A stretch of 64,000 bases of DNA, taken from Xestospongia bergquistia (Eukaryota; Porifera; Demospongiae; Haplosclerida; Petrosiidae). Below the pieces are notes generated by a model. The model saw only the letters and a program-made list of their open reading frames with translations, had not been told where the DNA came from and searched no databases. Below, one piece after another: positions 22,501 to 34,531 of this stretch (within the stretch, counting starts at the first letter, position 1; each line of letters starts with the position of its first letter). The stretch is taken from positions 377,001 through 441,000 of the forward strand of contig OZ014415.1 in assembly GCA_963965975.1 (NCBI GenBank). The letters run 5' to 3'. The position numbers were made by a program, and so were the translations under genes.

Positions 22501-24355
22501 CCAGGAATTTCGTGATGGAACAAGATTCTCCTTCCAAAGTTGGTTATGCATCAAGTGATAGAAGAAACCGATTGGCAGATACAAACTTAAAGAATAAAAT
22601 ACTTTTAAGAAAAACAAGCAATATCTTTAGTCTAATAATGCATTAAATTTAACTAACTTTCTCAACTATAACTAACTAAAATTATATAAAGTTAAACTAA
22701 AACAAATAGAATGTAGTATAGTTTACCAGAGGAGAGTGTATCGATAATATTAGAACCCAGGCTAGCTGGTTGTTCATTACCATATATTCTATTAAGAGCA
22801 ACAATACATTTACTACCAGGATCAATACCAGTAAATGTATATGGTGATGAGATTGATGAATTTGATATGACAGGATCATACATATTTTCACATAGTCTTC
22901 GACATTGACGAAGGCCCTCATATGTTTGAGGAGCAAATGAAGGTTGTATCCATATCATAGTAATAGTGGTATTAGTGGTAGTAAATGTCAGAATAGGAAA
23001 AAGGATAACTAAAGATAAGGATAAGAGCAATAGTAGTTTTTTTTCAAAGACAGAGCATTATATGATACTAAATAAAGTTTTATTTATTTATTTATTACTT
23101 ACAAAATGTTACAGTGATATTGTTACTATGATCACTAGGTAGTACTATACTACCTTCACTGCCATATGATACTACAAAGAAGTTATATGTACTGTTTGAA
23201 GTCAGTCCTGATGTTATATTCAACATTGTGTTAGTGGTAGTTCCTGCACTCATAACAGAACTAATACCACTACTGAATTGATAGAACACCTCATAACCAG
23301 CTACTCCTGACACAGATGACCAGGAGAGTTGTACATGAGCAAGACCTGTGTTCAGTCTTATAGCAGTCAGACCATTAGGAGTACCAGCAACTATAACAGA
23401 GAGAGAATACGTATACCATCCTACTCAGTGATTAACTAACCTGTTATAGGCTGTGATGTACTACTACTATTTGTAGCATTTGGACCATTTTGTCCAGGTA
23501 CAGGACCACTAGTTACTCTGGCATTGGAGACAGTACACTTGTAGGTACCAGCCTGTCTCATCCTCACTGTTACTGTCACCTGTGTAACAGATCCTGGTCC
23601 ATTCACTACCACACGAGACAGGTCACCACTAGCAATAGTGAATGGGTTACTTCCATCTGTACAAGTGACATCAGTGGGAGGTCCATCAGAGACATTGAAG
23701 GTGAGAGTGAAGACTGGAGGATTAGCATTTCTTGTGGAGATGACAGAGAACTTCATGGATGAGTCTGCATCAGGACCATCTATATAATAGTGAGATATAT
23801 ATATCATCACTTTATCACTACATGAACTCAATCACTGACCATTGATACAGTAAGCATGATTTGTGTATATTCCTACCACTAGTGTTTGGTTCACTCCATT
23901 CTCATCAGGAATGATACAGGTGTACAGACCTTCATAACCTCCTATTCCAAGAGATCTAGCTAGTGCAATCTGACCTGCAAACCTCTTAGAGAATATAGGA
24001 GATGGTCCACTTTCAAATGAGCCACTATGTAAAAGTACTTGAGTACCGTTAGGATAATACCACAGTCCAATATTAGAACCATTATTAGCACTTTGACACC
24101 ACAAGGCATCATTATTACCATCATTATTCTGATCAATAGCATGAAACTGTCCAGCATATATCATTGAGAAGTCTGGTATTATCCTATTCTCATAGGGTAG
24201 ATACAGTTGTACACCTGTTATTATGAAGTATATATTAATGATCACTCTAACAACAACTACTTACCATTACTAGGTCTGTTGGTAGGTACTTGTCCATCTC
24301 CTAGTTGTACTAGTAGTAACATATAATACAATATCTTTACTAACTCCATCATCAT
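19575..24355 (-). CDS. Receptor E: complete Ig2/FN3(5) transmembrane receptor
   Basis: About 881 residues, 12 exons: signal peptide 24265-24355, Ig1 23840-24214, Ig2 23441-23779, FN3 23103-23390, 22727-23008, 21372-21665, 21043-21324 and 20709-20993, stalk 20380-20451, membrane exon 19848-20019, tail exons 19716-19787 and 19575-19668. The sum is 2,646 nt and open. The membrane-proximal FN3 carries KHKRQS, a weaker form of the basic site in B. The membrane exon lacks eight codons before the helix, so the SSCAP stretch is gone. The tail has an extra Tyr motif (TSYEDI, where B and D have TSHEDI) beside SPAYSVV, LYEITD and YTYERIEH. A 991-bp insertion sits in the intron between FN3-2 and FN3-3. 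Ends in TGA, unlike the TAA of B and D. Confidence 0.92.
21717..22707. mobile_element. 991-bp insertion with terminal inverted repeats in a receptor E intron
   Basis: The intron is about 60 bp in genes B, C and D but about 1.06 kb here. The extra DNA is flanked by the direct repeat AGAATGTAGTA (21706-21716 and 22708-22718), which looks like a target-site duplication. Its ends are imperfect inverted repeats, TGTTTTAGTTAACT on the left and TGTTTTAGTTTAACT on the right in reverse complement. Both subterminal regions are rich in AACTAAAA and TTAGTTAAC words. No transposase is recognised; the longest internal frame (21965-22300, minus) is not assigned. Probably a non-autonomous DNA transposon. Confidence 0.65.
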
Positions 24356-24494
24356 CTTTGACAGTTAGTGCCAATGTAATGAACTATTATATTATCAATA
24401 TAATAACTTTAGTTATGAAAAGTTATTAAAAATATTAATAGTGTACAATAGTTTATTTATAGTAACATAATTGTGATGATGTCATAAATTATTG

Positions 24495-25198
24495 TTAAAT
24501 TTGTCCCATTAATTTAAGATCAGTAGATACCTATTGTAATAAAGTGTGTTATAATATTATAATAATATAATGTATTACCTCAAATGTACACCCAGTTGAT
24601 GATCTTATATCTTCAATACTGACCCTTTCTGAAATTTCTATCAATTTCAGACCCTTCTCAACATCAACATCATTTATTGTATCATTTCTGTAATTATTCC
24701 ATTAACCTCATTCCTTTTTGTTAATGGCAGAGTACATTGACCTAATATTTTATGACTACCTCCCTAGAAAGAGAGAGAGACATTATTATCATATACATTA
24801 TATATTATTACATACCCAGCATTATTACTAACAATAGTCAAGTCATTAGTACTAGTCTTAATTAATGCATTTATTAAATTCTCTGGAATACCACATAACC
24901 CAAATCCTATAATAAAATCAATAACATTATTACATCATAATGATGTCATCATTAATACATACCTCCTATGAGTAATTTGGATCCATTTTTAATATCTTTA
25001 ACAGCATCTACAGAGCTATCATAAAACTCCACCCACTTTCCACTACTCAGGGATATTCCACGACACTGCAATGGATAAAAGAGGACATTAACTAATACTA
25101 ATACTCACTTGAGATACTGATAGACTAGAAACTACTGATTTGAGAGTCTGTAAACGTGTTTGTAAGATACTACGAGATAGAGTAAACGTGAAAGCCAT
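24495..25198 (-). pseudogene. OXCT1: OXCT1 (SCOT) remnant 5, in the parental head-to-head position
   Basis: Begins with an intact start and a typical mitochondrial leader (MAFTFTLSRSILQTRLQT), followed by [33 protein letters not shown] and SNNAG. Then comes a 50-bp intron and the C-terminal exons ([44 protein letters not shown]-stop). The middle of the enzyme is absent, the joint shifts the frame, and an in-frame disruption follows IITE. The enzyme cannot be made from this copy; a complete gene is expected elsewhere. The start codon lies 45 bp from the TRAPPC13 start codon on the opposite strand, so the promoter may still be active. Confidence 0.87.
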
Positions 25199-25243
25199 TG
25201 TTTACAAAGTGGTAGCCACGCCCATTAATAAATTTCTGCAAAG
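25199..25243. promoter_or_regulatory. Compact bidirectional promoter region, OXCT1 remnant / TRAPPC13
   Basis: Only 45 bp separate two divergent start codons, so the 5' UTRs must overlap or be very short and control elements must lie inside the flanking exons. No TATA box is visible. The same geometry is copied, slightly broken, at 18397-18434. Confidence 0.5.
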
Positions 25244-27515
25244 ATGGAGCAACAGCAGTCATCTTCCACCTCTCAAACCGACCATGTGTTAGGATTAAAA
25301 GGTATTTAAATATAGTGTATATTGACTGTGATATTTCTCTCTCTAGTGATGAGGTTGACCAAACCTCATTTAATGGCTCCACCTTTTTCTATGGGAGAGC
25401 CGTGGGATCCTATCGGTACATGAGCATAATGGATGCGTGTTCAGTTAAATGGATGCATGAATTAGCATATCTATAAACAGATAGATGAAATAATGGATGA
25501 CATATTGAAATATATACATGTGTATTTTCAATATAGGAAGAGCTTTGGAGAGTGAAAGTAACAAAGATGTTAGAGTTGGACAATATGCTCCTGGTATTGG
25601 TATCAGTGAAATGTTGGAACTTCCTTCAACTAATACGTTAGTATAACCCTATCATTAGATCTCATTAGATGTCTTGTTATATTGTGTTGTTGTAGACCTG
25701 CTAAAGGAAATCTGATATATTTAGGAGAAACTTATCGAGTGTTTGTGTCGCTTAGCAACGAGGGTCAAGAAAATGTTACTGATGTTGTTTTAAAGGTAAT
25801 CTATCTATCCATTTATCTGTCTATCCATTCATCCATTATCTCCATTTTTAGGTGGAAATTCTGACACCATCTAATCGTTTGTTACTTTACCAATCTGCTC
25901 CAAAATCTGATATGATAGTTGGAGAGAGAATGGACCAAATATTAAGTCATGATGTAAAGGATATGGGAGAACACACGTGAGAATGGATGAATGGACAGAT
26001 GGATATAGATAGATGGATGAACAGGATAAATAGATAAATAGATGTTTGGATGGACAGATATCTACACCATTAATCCATTCTATAGGTTAGTATGTACAGT
26101 TAGTTATACAATAAAAATAGGAGAAGAAAAACTTTTAAGAAAATTACAGCAATTCAATGTACGCTATCTATATATAAGACCATGGAATAACCACACCCAC
26201 TTTCTATAGGTTGCTAAACCACTTGAAGTTAGACCTGACTTTCAAATAATAGAGGTATATCTATTGTCTGTCTGTCTGTGTAATCTCTCTCTCTCTCTCT
26301 CTCTTCTCTTACTCTCTCTCTCACTCTAGGGTGATATCCTCTTAATGGTACAAATACAAAACGTAATGCATTATCCTGTATTTCTTGATGTCGTCTCATT
26401 TGATGCAGCAGCTGGCTTCATTTCAACTGATTATAATATCACCAATAATGGGTGAGCCCCTATCATAATCCACTTATAATTATCATTTCTTTTCTTTAGT
26501 GACTCAGTATTTGGAAAAGATGATATATTTAATCCACGTACTACTAGACAATATCTTTACCGTATCTCTCCTTTAATGAATATAAATTCAATGACTGGGG
26601 GTGTAACAAAAGTAAATTATATTATAACAATAGACATTGTGTAATTCTTTTGTCTAGTCTGGAGGCGTCTCTGTTGGTAAAATGGATATCGTCTGGAGAG
26701 GACGATTTGGGGAGCGAGGAAGAATTCAAACAGGACAATTAAAAGCTACAGTGAGCTCATTATGATGTCATAGTGGGTGTGGTTTTAGTATTGTTTAGGT
26801 TCCACTCCCTCCTGAACTTCATGTTGTTATGAGTAAATGTCCTGAACATGTGGAGTTAGAGAAATGTTTTACTGTGTCATTGAAAATAACTAATAATAGG
26901 TGTGTATCTGAAGAATGGACAGATGATAGATAGTTGTATGGATACATAGTTGTATAAATGGATACATAGTTAAGTGAATGGATGAATAATTATATTATGG
27001 ATACATTGAGTGAGTAAATATACAGTATGATAGTTAAATAGATGGACTGTTGATAACTTGTCATTATTTATATTTAGTGATAAAGTGATGAGACTTCGTA
27101 GTCAACTAGAGAGAACAGCAGGATCAGGAATACTATGGTGTGGTATTACTAATAAGGTTAGACATCTCATCTTTTCCTCTTTCATTTTGCTGTTTCCTCT
27201 CTCTCTCTCTCTATCACAGACACTCCCAGAATTACCAGCTAAAGAATCTATAGATATCCAATATGATCTCCTACCAATATCGCCAGGAATACAAGTATGA
27301 GGAGACAGCCCCTACTAATTATAATTTTAAATTATCTTTTATAGTCTGTTGGTCCTTTAGCATTTGTTGATGTACTAGCTAACCAGAAAAGATATGCAAT
27401 TTCAAAAGTGGGTCAAGTATATGTGCAGACAAACTCCACCCCTTATGAACCACGCCCACACACTACCTCCCCTCTAGCTCCTTCTAATTTAGAGTTAATT
27501 AATACAATTGTGTAA
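25244..27515 (+). CDS. TRAPPC13: Trafficking protein particle complex subunit 13
   Basis: TRAPPC13 is a subunit of the metazoan TRAPPII/III vesicle-tethering complexes, acting at Golgi and autophagy membranes. The start MEQQQSSSTSQTDHVLGLK leads into VMRLTKP, a hallmark close to the family N-terminus. First exons: 25244-25301, 25347-25415, 25537-25636, 25696-25795, then from 25852. Further family-like stretches are YLGETYRVFVS, HTLVCTVSYTIKIGEEKLLRK, FNPRTTRQYLYRISP, GKMDIVWRGRFGERGRIQTG and GILWCGIT, ending in LINTIV-stop. Length is about 420 residues, as usual for the family. It is tail to tail with IFT25 (110 bp apart). Confidence 0.94.
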
Positions 27516-27624
27516 TTTGTTGAAATGTTAAGAAGTAAAAATTCCATATACATGTACTTTTTTGAAATATTTATATAAAAAATAACTTATAAAAATAGAA
27601 ATTTATAACTAGCCACACCCCTCA

Positions 27625-28264
27625 CTATCTGACTACAGTTCCAGTAACAACTAGTGAATGTAATGATACAAAATGATCCAATGACTTGACAATTACAAGT
27701 TTTAAATGACGTGCCATAGTCTTTGGAAGCTAATGGACAAACAATATAAGAAAATGGATGCATAATTTATTAAATGGATCAATAGAAGTTAGGTAATGGA
27801 CACATGTACCTCAAATTTTATTGGTTGAAGATCATCATCAGTAAGTTCAGTATCTATATAGATCACATGACAGTCACATGACACCAGATGACATGCATAC
27901 CTTTTTCAGTAATAGTTTCAAAATGGTTGGGTTCTGCTGTTTCACTCCGCTCCAATCGCAGCCTAGATACTAATAATGAGGGGGAGGAGCTTAACTATTA
28001 TCTCAGTATTGGGACTAACCTTTGCTGCAACGTAATAGGATGGTATCCATGGAAACCATGGCACGAAATGATATGATCACTTGCTGTGGGAATATACCAG
28101 TACTAAGCCAAAAAGTGTTCGGGTTGCTAGGGGGCGTGGTCCTCAGAGGTTCAAAGTATAACTAATGCTTACCCATCTATAATTGCTTCAGGTGGATAAT
28201 TCTCGTCATTAGAACTTGCTAAAATCACTGCAGTTCCCTCTAATGGACTGGCTAAATTTGTCAT
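27625..28264 (-). CDS. IFT25: Intraflagellar transport protein 25 (HSPB11)
   Basis: IFT25 is a small jelly-roll (discoidin/F5-8C-like) protein that pairs with IFT27 in the IFT-B complex and is needed for ciliary signalling transport. Five exons: 28173-28264, 28020-28126, 27901-27969, 27810-27853, 27625-27729. They sum to 417 nt, giving 138 residues against about 144 in vertebrates. Conserved stretches are EGTAVILASS, PPEAIIDGNPNTFW, STGIFPQ, LRLERSETAEPNHFE and VKSLDHFVSLHSLVVTGTVV. The calcium-site Asp/Asn region (IIDGNPNTFW) is kept. It is too fragmented to appear as one long open frame. Presence implies a flagellated cell type in the organism. Confidence 0.94.
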
Positions 28265-28661
28265 GATGTCAGCCACACCTTATATTTGATGGTAGGTATA
28301 CGGAGTTTATTCCGCATTTTATTTCTCTGCAAATTTCAGAATGTTTCCGTATACTAATCCGTACACTTTATCAAGTTATCAGAAGGTCACGTGAATAAAA
28401 CTCCTCCTATTATTATTATTATTGTAATTAAACTTACAGAGATGGTAGGTGGAATTCTACAGCAGAGTAATTGATTGGAACTCGAGTGACGAGATCAGAC
28501 AGAACACACACAACAAGTAAGAGCAAGTTAAAAGAAATAAGCAACATCATTAATATCTTATATACAATATTAATAGTGTTTAGTATATTGTGTATTTAAT
28601 ATGATGTGCCCCTGATCATTAGTGTCATAATAATTGTCTGTATTGTTTCATTTAGTTAACT
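28265..28661. promoter_or_regulatory. Divergent intergenic region IFT25 / USP24
   Basis: About 400 bp between two divergent start codons. It contains an ATT triplet run near 28409-28425 and no TATA box that I can see. Parts of it (around 28560-28660) recur in all four USP24 exon 1 remnants, so the duplicated blocks carry promoter sequence as well. Confidence 0.45.
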
Positions 28662-29147
28662 ATGACTGAGGAGACTTTGACCACACCTACTAATACAAGT
28701 AGTACGGAGGTCAACAATGAATCATTAGAACGAAATATATCAACACTAAAATCAATGGGTGTAGAAGATGAAGATCAGATAAGACAAATACTACGTCAGA
28801 CAAGCAATGATTTAGAAGTGAGATAGATGGATAGAAAAATGAACTGATAGATTAATAGATAGTTATATGGATGCATGGATAGACTGATAGGAAAGTGGAT
28901 GGATGTATGAGTGAATGGACAAATGGATGAATAGATAGATGAGTGAATGGACAAATGGATGAATAGATAGATGAGTGAATGGACAAATGGATGAATAGAT
29001 AAATGAGTGAATGGATAAATGGATGAATAGATAGATGAGTGAATGGACAAATGGATGAATAGATAGATGAGTGCATTAAAAGTATTTGAATGGAATATAT
29101 ATATAATATAATATGTATTATATTATATATATAATACATATATATAC

Positions 29148-29228
<81 letters not shown>

Positions 29229-30727
29229 ATGTACACAGATTGTTTCTATATATTATAGGAGGCCTGTTCCCTGTTATTCCCAGATGAAAACATGTCAGCA
29301 TTGACTACCCACTCAACTTTTGAACATATTAATAGCTATGATGGAGAAATGGAAGTCCAGGTTAGTTTATTATGAGTACAACCCTTAATTATAATCTCAT
29401 TAGGAGAGCCATGTTCGTAATATAGACTCTGATCAAGACAGTACTACTGTTAGTTATAGCTTAGAAGAAGATCGTATTAGGGATCTTGATGAGGGTATGG
29501 GAGAGTCTCCCCAATCTGAAGAACCACCTCCTCGTTATGAGGATATTGTTGATGAGCATCAGGAACTTCCATCTGGAAATGAGACGTCATTGATGGACGA
29601 GGGAGAAGATGAAGTGGGCGTAATCAAGGAAGAGGAAGAACCTGAAGAAATGGTATGTTCCGTTAATTCATTTTATTATTAATTCATCAATTTATTCATC
29701 CATTTTCTCTTCATTCATCCATTTATCTCTTCATTCATCCATTTATCTCTTCATTCATCCATTCCTTTTAGCCTCTTACTGTAGAGGAGTCTTCAAATAC
29801 TTCAACAGAGACATCTATTTTAGATAAATCTGTCGACACTAGCACTTCTATTGAGTTCCCATTGACACATTATTATGAATTAGAGGGACGTACCCATACT
29901 GACCAATGGTCTATACCTTATAAGAAAGAAGAGTCATTAGCTATATGTATGTTAGCTACCATCAAGATGATGAGAGAAGGTAAGACTGTACTAGTTTAAC
30001 TGGTTTGACTGGTTTATATAACTAGTTCGTCTGGTGTGTATAACTGGTTTACTTAATTGGTTTGTTTTATTTTAGGTGCTGGTGTAGCTGAAGCTGATGA
30101 GAATTGTGTGAAATTTCTTGAGAAAACAATGCCATGTTGTTTTGAGAAAGTAAGTTGTAGTACTAGTATAACAATTTCATTTATGACTCTCTCTCTCTCT
30201 TTCTCTCTCCCTCTCTCTCTCTCTCTCTTAGTTGTTGACTCATGAAGCAGTCTATCGTTGGGATGAGTCTATTATGAAGGGGATACGTGAGATGACCCTA
30301 ATTTTATTAGAACTAATTAGTGTTAGATTAAAATACAAACCTATTCCCATTTATCTTCTTAACCTTCTCTCTATGGTATGATAAATGAATGTGGGTGTGG
30401 TTTGATGTCAATTTTTTAGGTATTTAATGCTGACAATGCTTTTAATACTCGTAACAGAACTCGTCGTACCACTCCTAGTCACTGGGCAAACTTATTAGGT
30501 GACGATGGAGTGTTTGCAGTGTCACCTAATTTTACTACAAGAAAAGTAACACATCCCATTTAATAATCTATTGTTTTATAACTTTGATAGGATCCAAAAG
30601 GATGGCTTGTTGAATTGATGAATTTGGTGAGTTAAAATTATATTTTTTGATCATTTTTACATTATCTTCCTTTCTCTCTGTCTCTGTCTCTGTCTCTCTC
30701 TCCCTCTCCCTCCCTCCCTCCCTCCCT

Positions 30728-30802
<75 letters not shown>

Positions 30803-30810
30803 TCCCTCCT

Positions 30811-30868
<58 letters not shown>

Positions 30869-31417
30869 GTTTACATATCATGGTGGTATACATCATATTC
30901 AAGACAATATTTTACACACTGACAATATCACATTACAAGAATTGACTGCATTATTTCAACCATTTAGTTCTTGTGATGAGTATATCAGTCCACATTTTTT
31001 CAAAGTATGCTAATTACTAGTAATATTTTATTTGTTTATACCATATATGGTAACTGTTATATTTACAGGTTGAAATGTCAGAATGTATGCAGTTTGCTAT
31101 ACAATATATCGGAGATTTGAGTGATGATAACCTCAAGGACAAGGAGGTGGGGTCAGTGTTTGATTTGTTGAAAACTCTCAAGACGTTGCTACGACGATGT
31201 AATATGATTGAAATGGGAAACACTGTGGATACTTTGAGGCTGACAATAACATTGAGAATGTTTAGAATACCTCATTTTAATGCTAAAATGAATGCATTAA
31301 AAGAAGTAATTTTTAAATGATGTGACTCTTACTTCTCTCTGTCTCTCTGTCTGTCTCCCTCTGTCTCTGTCTGTCTCTGTCTCTTTCTCTCTTTGTCTCT
31401 CTGTCTCTCTGTCTCTT

Positions 31418-31451
<34 letters not shown>

Positions 31452-34038
31452 GTAGTACGTCTCACTGAAGAACCTTATTCCGCTGCTAGAGCAGGTGTTA
31501 AAAATCCAATTCCAGCTGATAGGGTACGCTCCTGGTTAATTGACAATAAAGTACTATCAATTGCTTTTGGAGGTAATTGATTTATTATATATTATTTTAA
31601 TTATCTGGTTGCCTAGGTAACCTCCATCAAGCTCAATATTGTGATAAAGTGAAGTCCATTGTTGAATTTCTTGGAACAGAACTCTCACTGGATGAATTGT
31701 CTACAATATGGGAGATGCAGGTGGGTGTGGTCTTATAGTATATGAAACGTATAATATATACTTGTATAATTGTTAGGTTGACAAAAATCCTGCACAAGTA
31801 GAGAATATCCATACTATATTAGCATATGCTGCATCAAGATTTTCAGCTCAACATATGGACCATCTCTTTCATCTTATACAACAAGTAAGACAGAAATTAT
31901 CTGGACTGCTTCATTTTCTCTCTCTCTCTCTCTCTCTCTCTCTTGTAGAGCTGGGAAGATGCTTCATCTGATCGTTACAGAGAAAAACTTCTTGGACTTA
32001 TCGGTAAAATTGGCAAAGATGATAGAACTGGAAAAACTGCTTCTAAAGTTAGTGACTTATACTCATATTGACCACACCCATTATTTATTTACAACTCCAC
32101 CCATTAGATATTAGAATTATTATGGGGGCTGGCACATCTACCTCAATTAAGTCGTGAAATGGTAGAACTAGCATTGACCTCTCATTACTCTATATTAATT
32201 GACTCATTTCATACGAAAGACAGCGACAAACGAACTTATATCAACAAATGTGTGGACGATATTAAAAAGGTATTTAATAATAAATAGTTAGTAATTAATT
32301 TATTATTATTATTAATTAGTGTCAGTGGGTGGTATCTGCTATATGTCAACTTCATCGTTTAGCAAAAGGAATGTTTAGATCAAGTTATGGTCATAAAGAT
32401 CAACAGCAAATCGCTGATTTACAGAAACAATTTGATCTTTTACGTCTTGTATCAGCTACTTTAACTAAGTAAGTGAATGGATGGATAAATAGATGAATGA
32501 ATCCAATGATGGATGAATGGATGTACAGACAGATAGGCAAATGGATCAAGGGATACTTGGGGGGGGGGGTGATCAATGGACAGATAGATGTTATAATTCT
32601 TTATTTAGGATGCATACAAGAACTGCTCAAACTTGTCAAGAGAAAGGAGAAGAGTTTTGTAAGTAACATATTCCTCAACTTAATGTATCTCTCTCTATTC
32701 TAGCTGGAGATACCATTATTGATGGACGTTATACACACGAAGAGGTGTGGTTTTCTAATTAAGTGTATTAGTCCAAAATAATTTCGATCTTATAGTGTGT
32801 TAATGCTCATCTCCAATTCATGCATTTCCTATTACAAGATGGGTCTCTTTATTTACCAACAAAACGAGCTAATGAAATATGGGACACTCTGATTGCTAAT
32901 CCTGATGCTTGTGCTACTGATCGAAGGGTAAGAAAACTAGTTTGTCTGGTCAAACAGGTTTGTAAACTGGTTATGAATTTTGTTTATAGTTGGCCTTCAA
33001 ATGGTTTGATCAATCTATGGGAGATTTGGAATACGATACTCAACAAGCCTTGTTTCATAAACGGGTTTTACGAGTTGATCCAATACTCCTGGACTATGCA
33101 GGATATCAATGTATTAGAAACTTTTTTGAAAGTATTAATTTGACAGAAAGAAAATTGCGAAAATTACAACACTCACATCAACTTGTGAGTAAGAATTAAC
33201 ATTTCTTACCAATCTCTTCCTCCCTACCAGATCATTGACAATCCGGATTTAACTGGTATAGATTACCTCTGGAAGGTATCACATGTCATGTGACTATCAT
33301 GTGATGATTGTGTAATCTTTAGGCAGCACTTGAGGTTCGTGACAAGGAAATAGCTGATGAGCTGATCTCAAACATTTTACAAGTGACCTATACTTCTCTT
33401 ACTCCTAAATTAAAGAAGGTATAATTATTAATAATTATTTAATAACTTAAATCACGCCCATTTTAGGATCCTGCTAGTTTGCATAAACGAGTTATTGATG
33501 AATGTTTCACACGACTAGAAAGTCTTATTGAACCTCCAGATGATTTTGACCCGTGAGTCAACCCCTCTAATCAAATTCATATTGAATCTAATTATGTTGT
33601 CATAGGAATATAAGGGTATTGTGTGTAGAGAGGCTCCTCCTGTTAACACAACGTTACATAGCAACTGTTGAAGTAAGTGGAGCAATTAATGACTTTAATG
33701 AATGGGTATGCCCTATAGGAGTCTCATCCTTACCCTCGTCAAATGCCTCCTCATGGTGCCTGTTTCCAAGGACAACCAATAAAACTTCACATCTCAGTTG
33801 ATCAACATCAGACGAGTTTCACATTGCAGGTAAAGTGGGTGTGGTCATTTAATTCTAATTAAGTGATTGGAAATGTAATTTCAAATTTTTATTATATAGT
33901 GTCATTCTAATGAGAGCATATTATCAGTAAGACGGAAAATTGCTCAACATCTCAATATAACACCTGAACAGTTACAGATTGGAACTTCAGAGAAATGGGT
34001 AAGTTAATAGTGAATTAGTGCTATATCAGGAAGAGGTT

Positions 34039-34077
<39 letters not shown>

Positions 34078-34496
34078 TTTTAGCTTGGTGTATCACAATT
34101 TAATAAACTTATTCATCAACTTGGTTTATATGATGGTCATCTTATTATTGTCAAGACAACAACAATGGGAGGGTTTAATAACACTATTGAAGTACATTGT
34201 ATTATATATAATTGTAATGTTCTATATCTTTTGTTTTCTTGTAGATGGCTGGAAATGCTGAGCGGTTGAAACTTGCTCTTAAACAAGTTTGTTTTGATAA
34301 ATAATTATGTCATTATGTTATAATTATTAGGAGCGTTTGTTGCCAGGTGTATTGATGGGAACAGATAAAGACTTCTTTTCAAAAGTAGAACATCTATGCC
34401 AGTCTGGAGAGCCAAGGTATCATGTCATAATTGATATCACTCTTTCCTTCTTCATCTCTCTGTCTCTCTCTGTCTCTCTGTCTCTCTCTCTCTTTC

Positions 34497-34531
<35 letters not shown>

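Noticed and set aside
4727-24355. Receptor array as receptor tyrosine kinases or phosphatases
   Set aside because: Each complete copy stops about 55 residues after the membrane helix; no kinase or PTP motifs are present in the downstream DNA on that strand.
30647-30922. Leu/Ser and Arg/Glu repeat open frames
   Set aside because: Direct translation of (CT)n microsatellite DNA within a USP24 intron.
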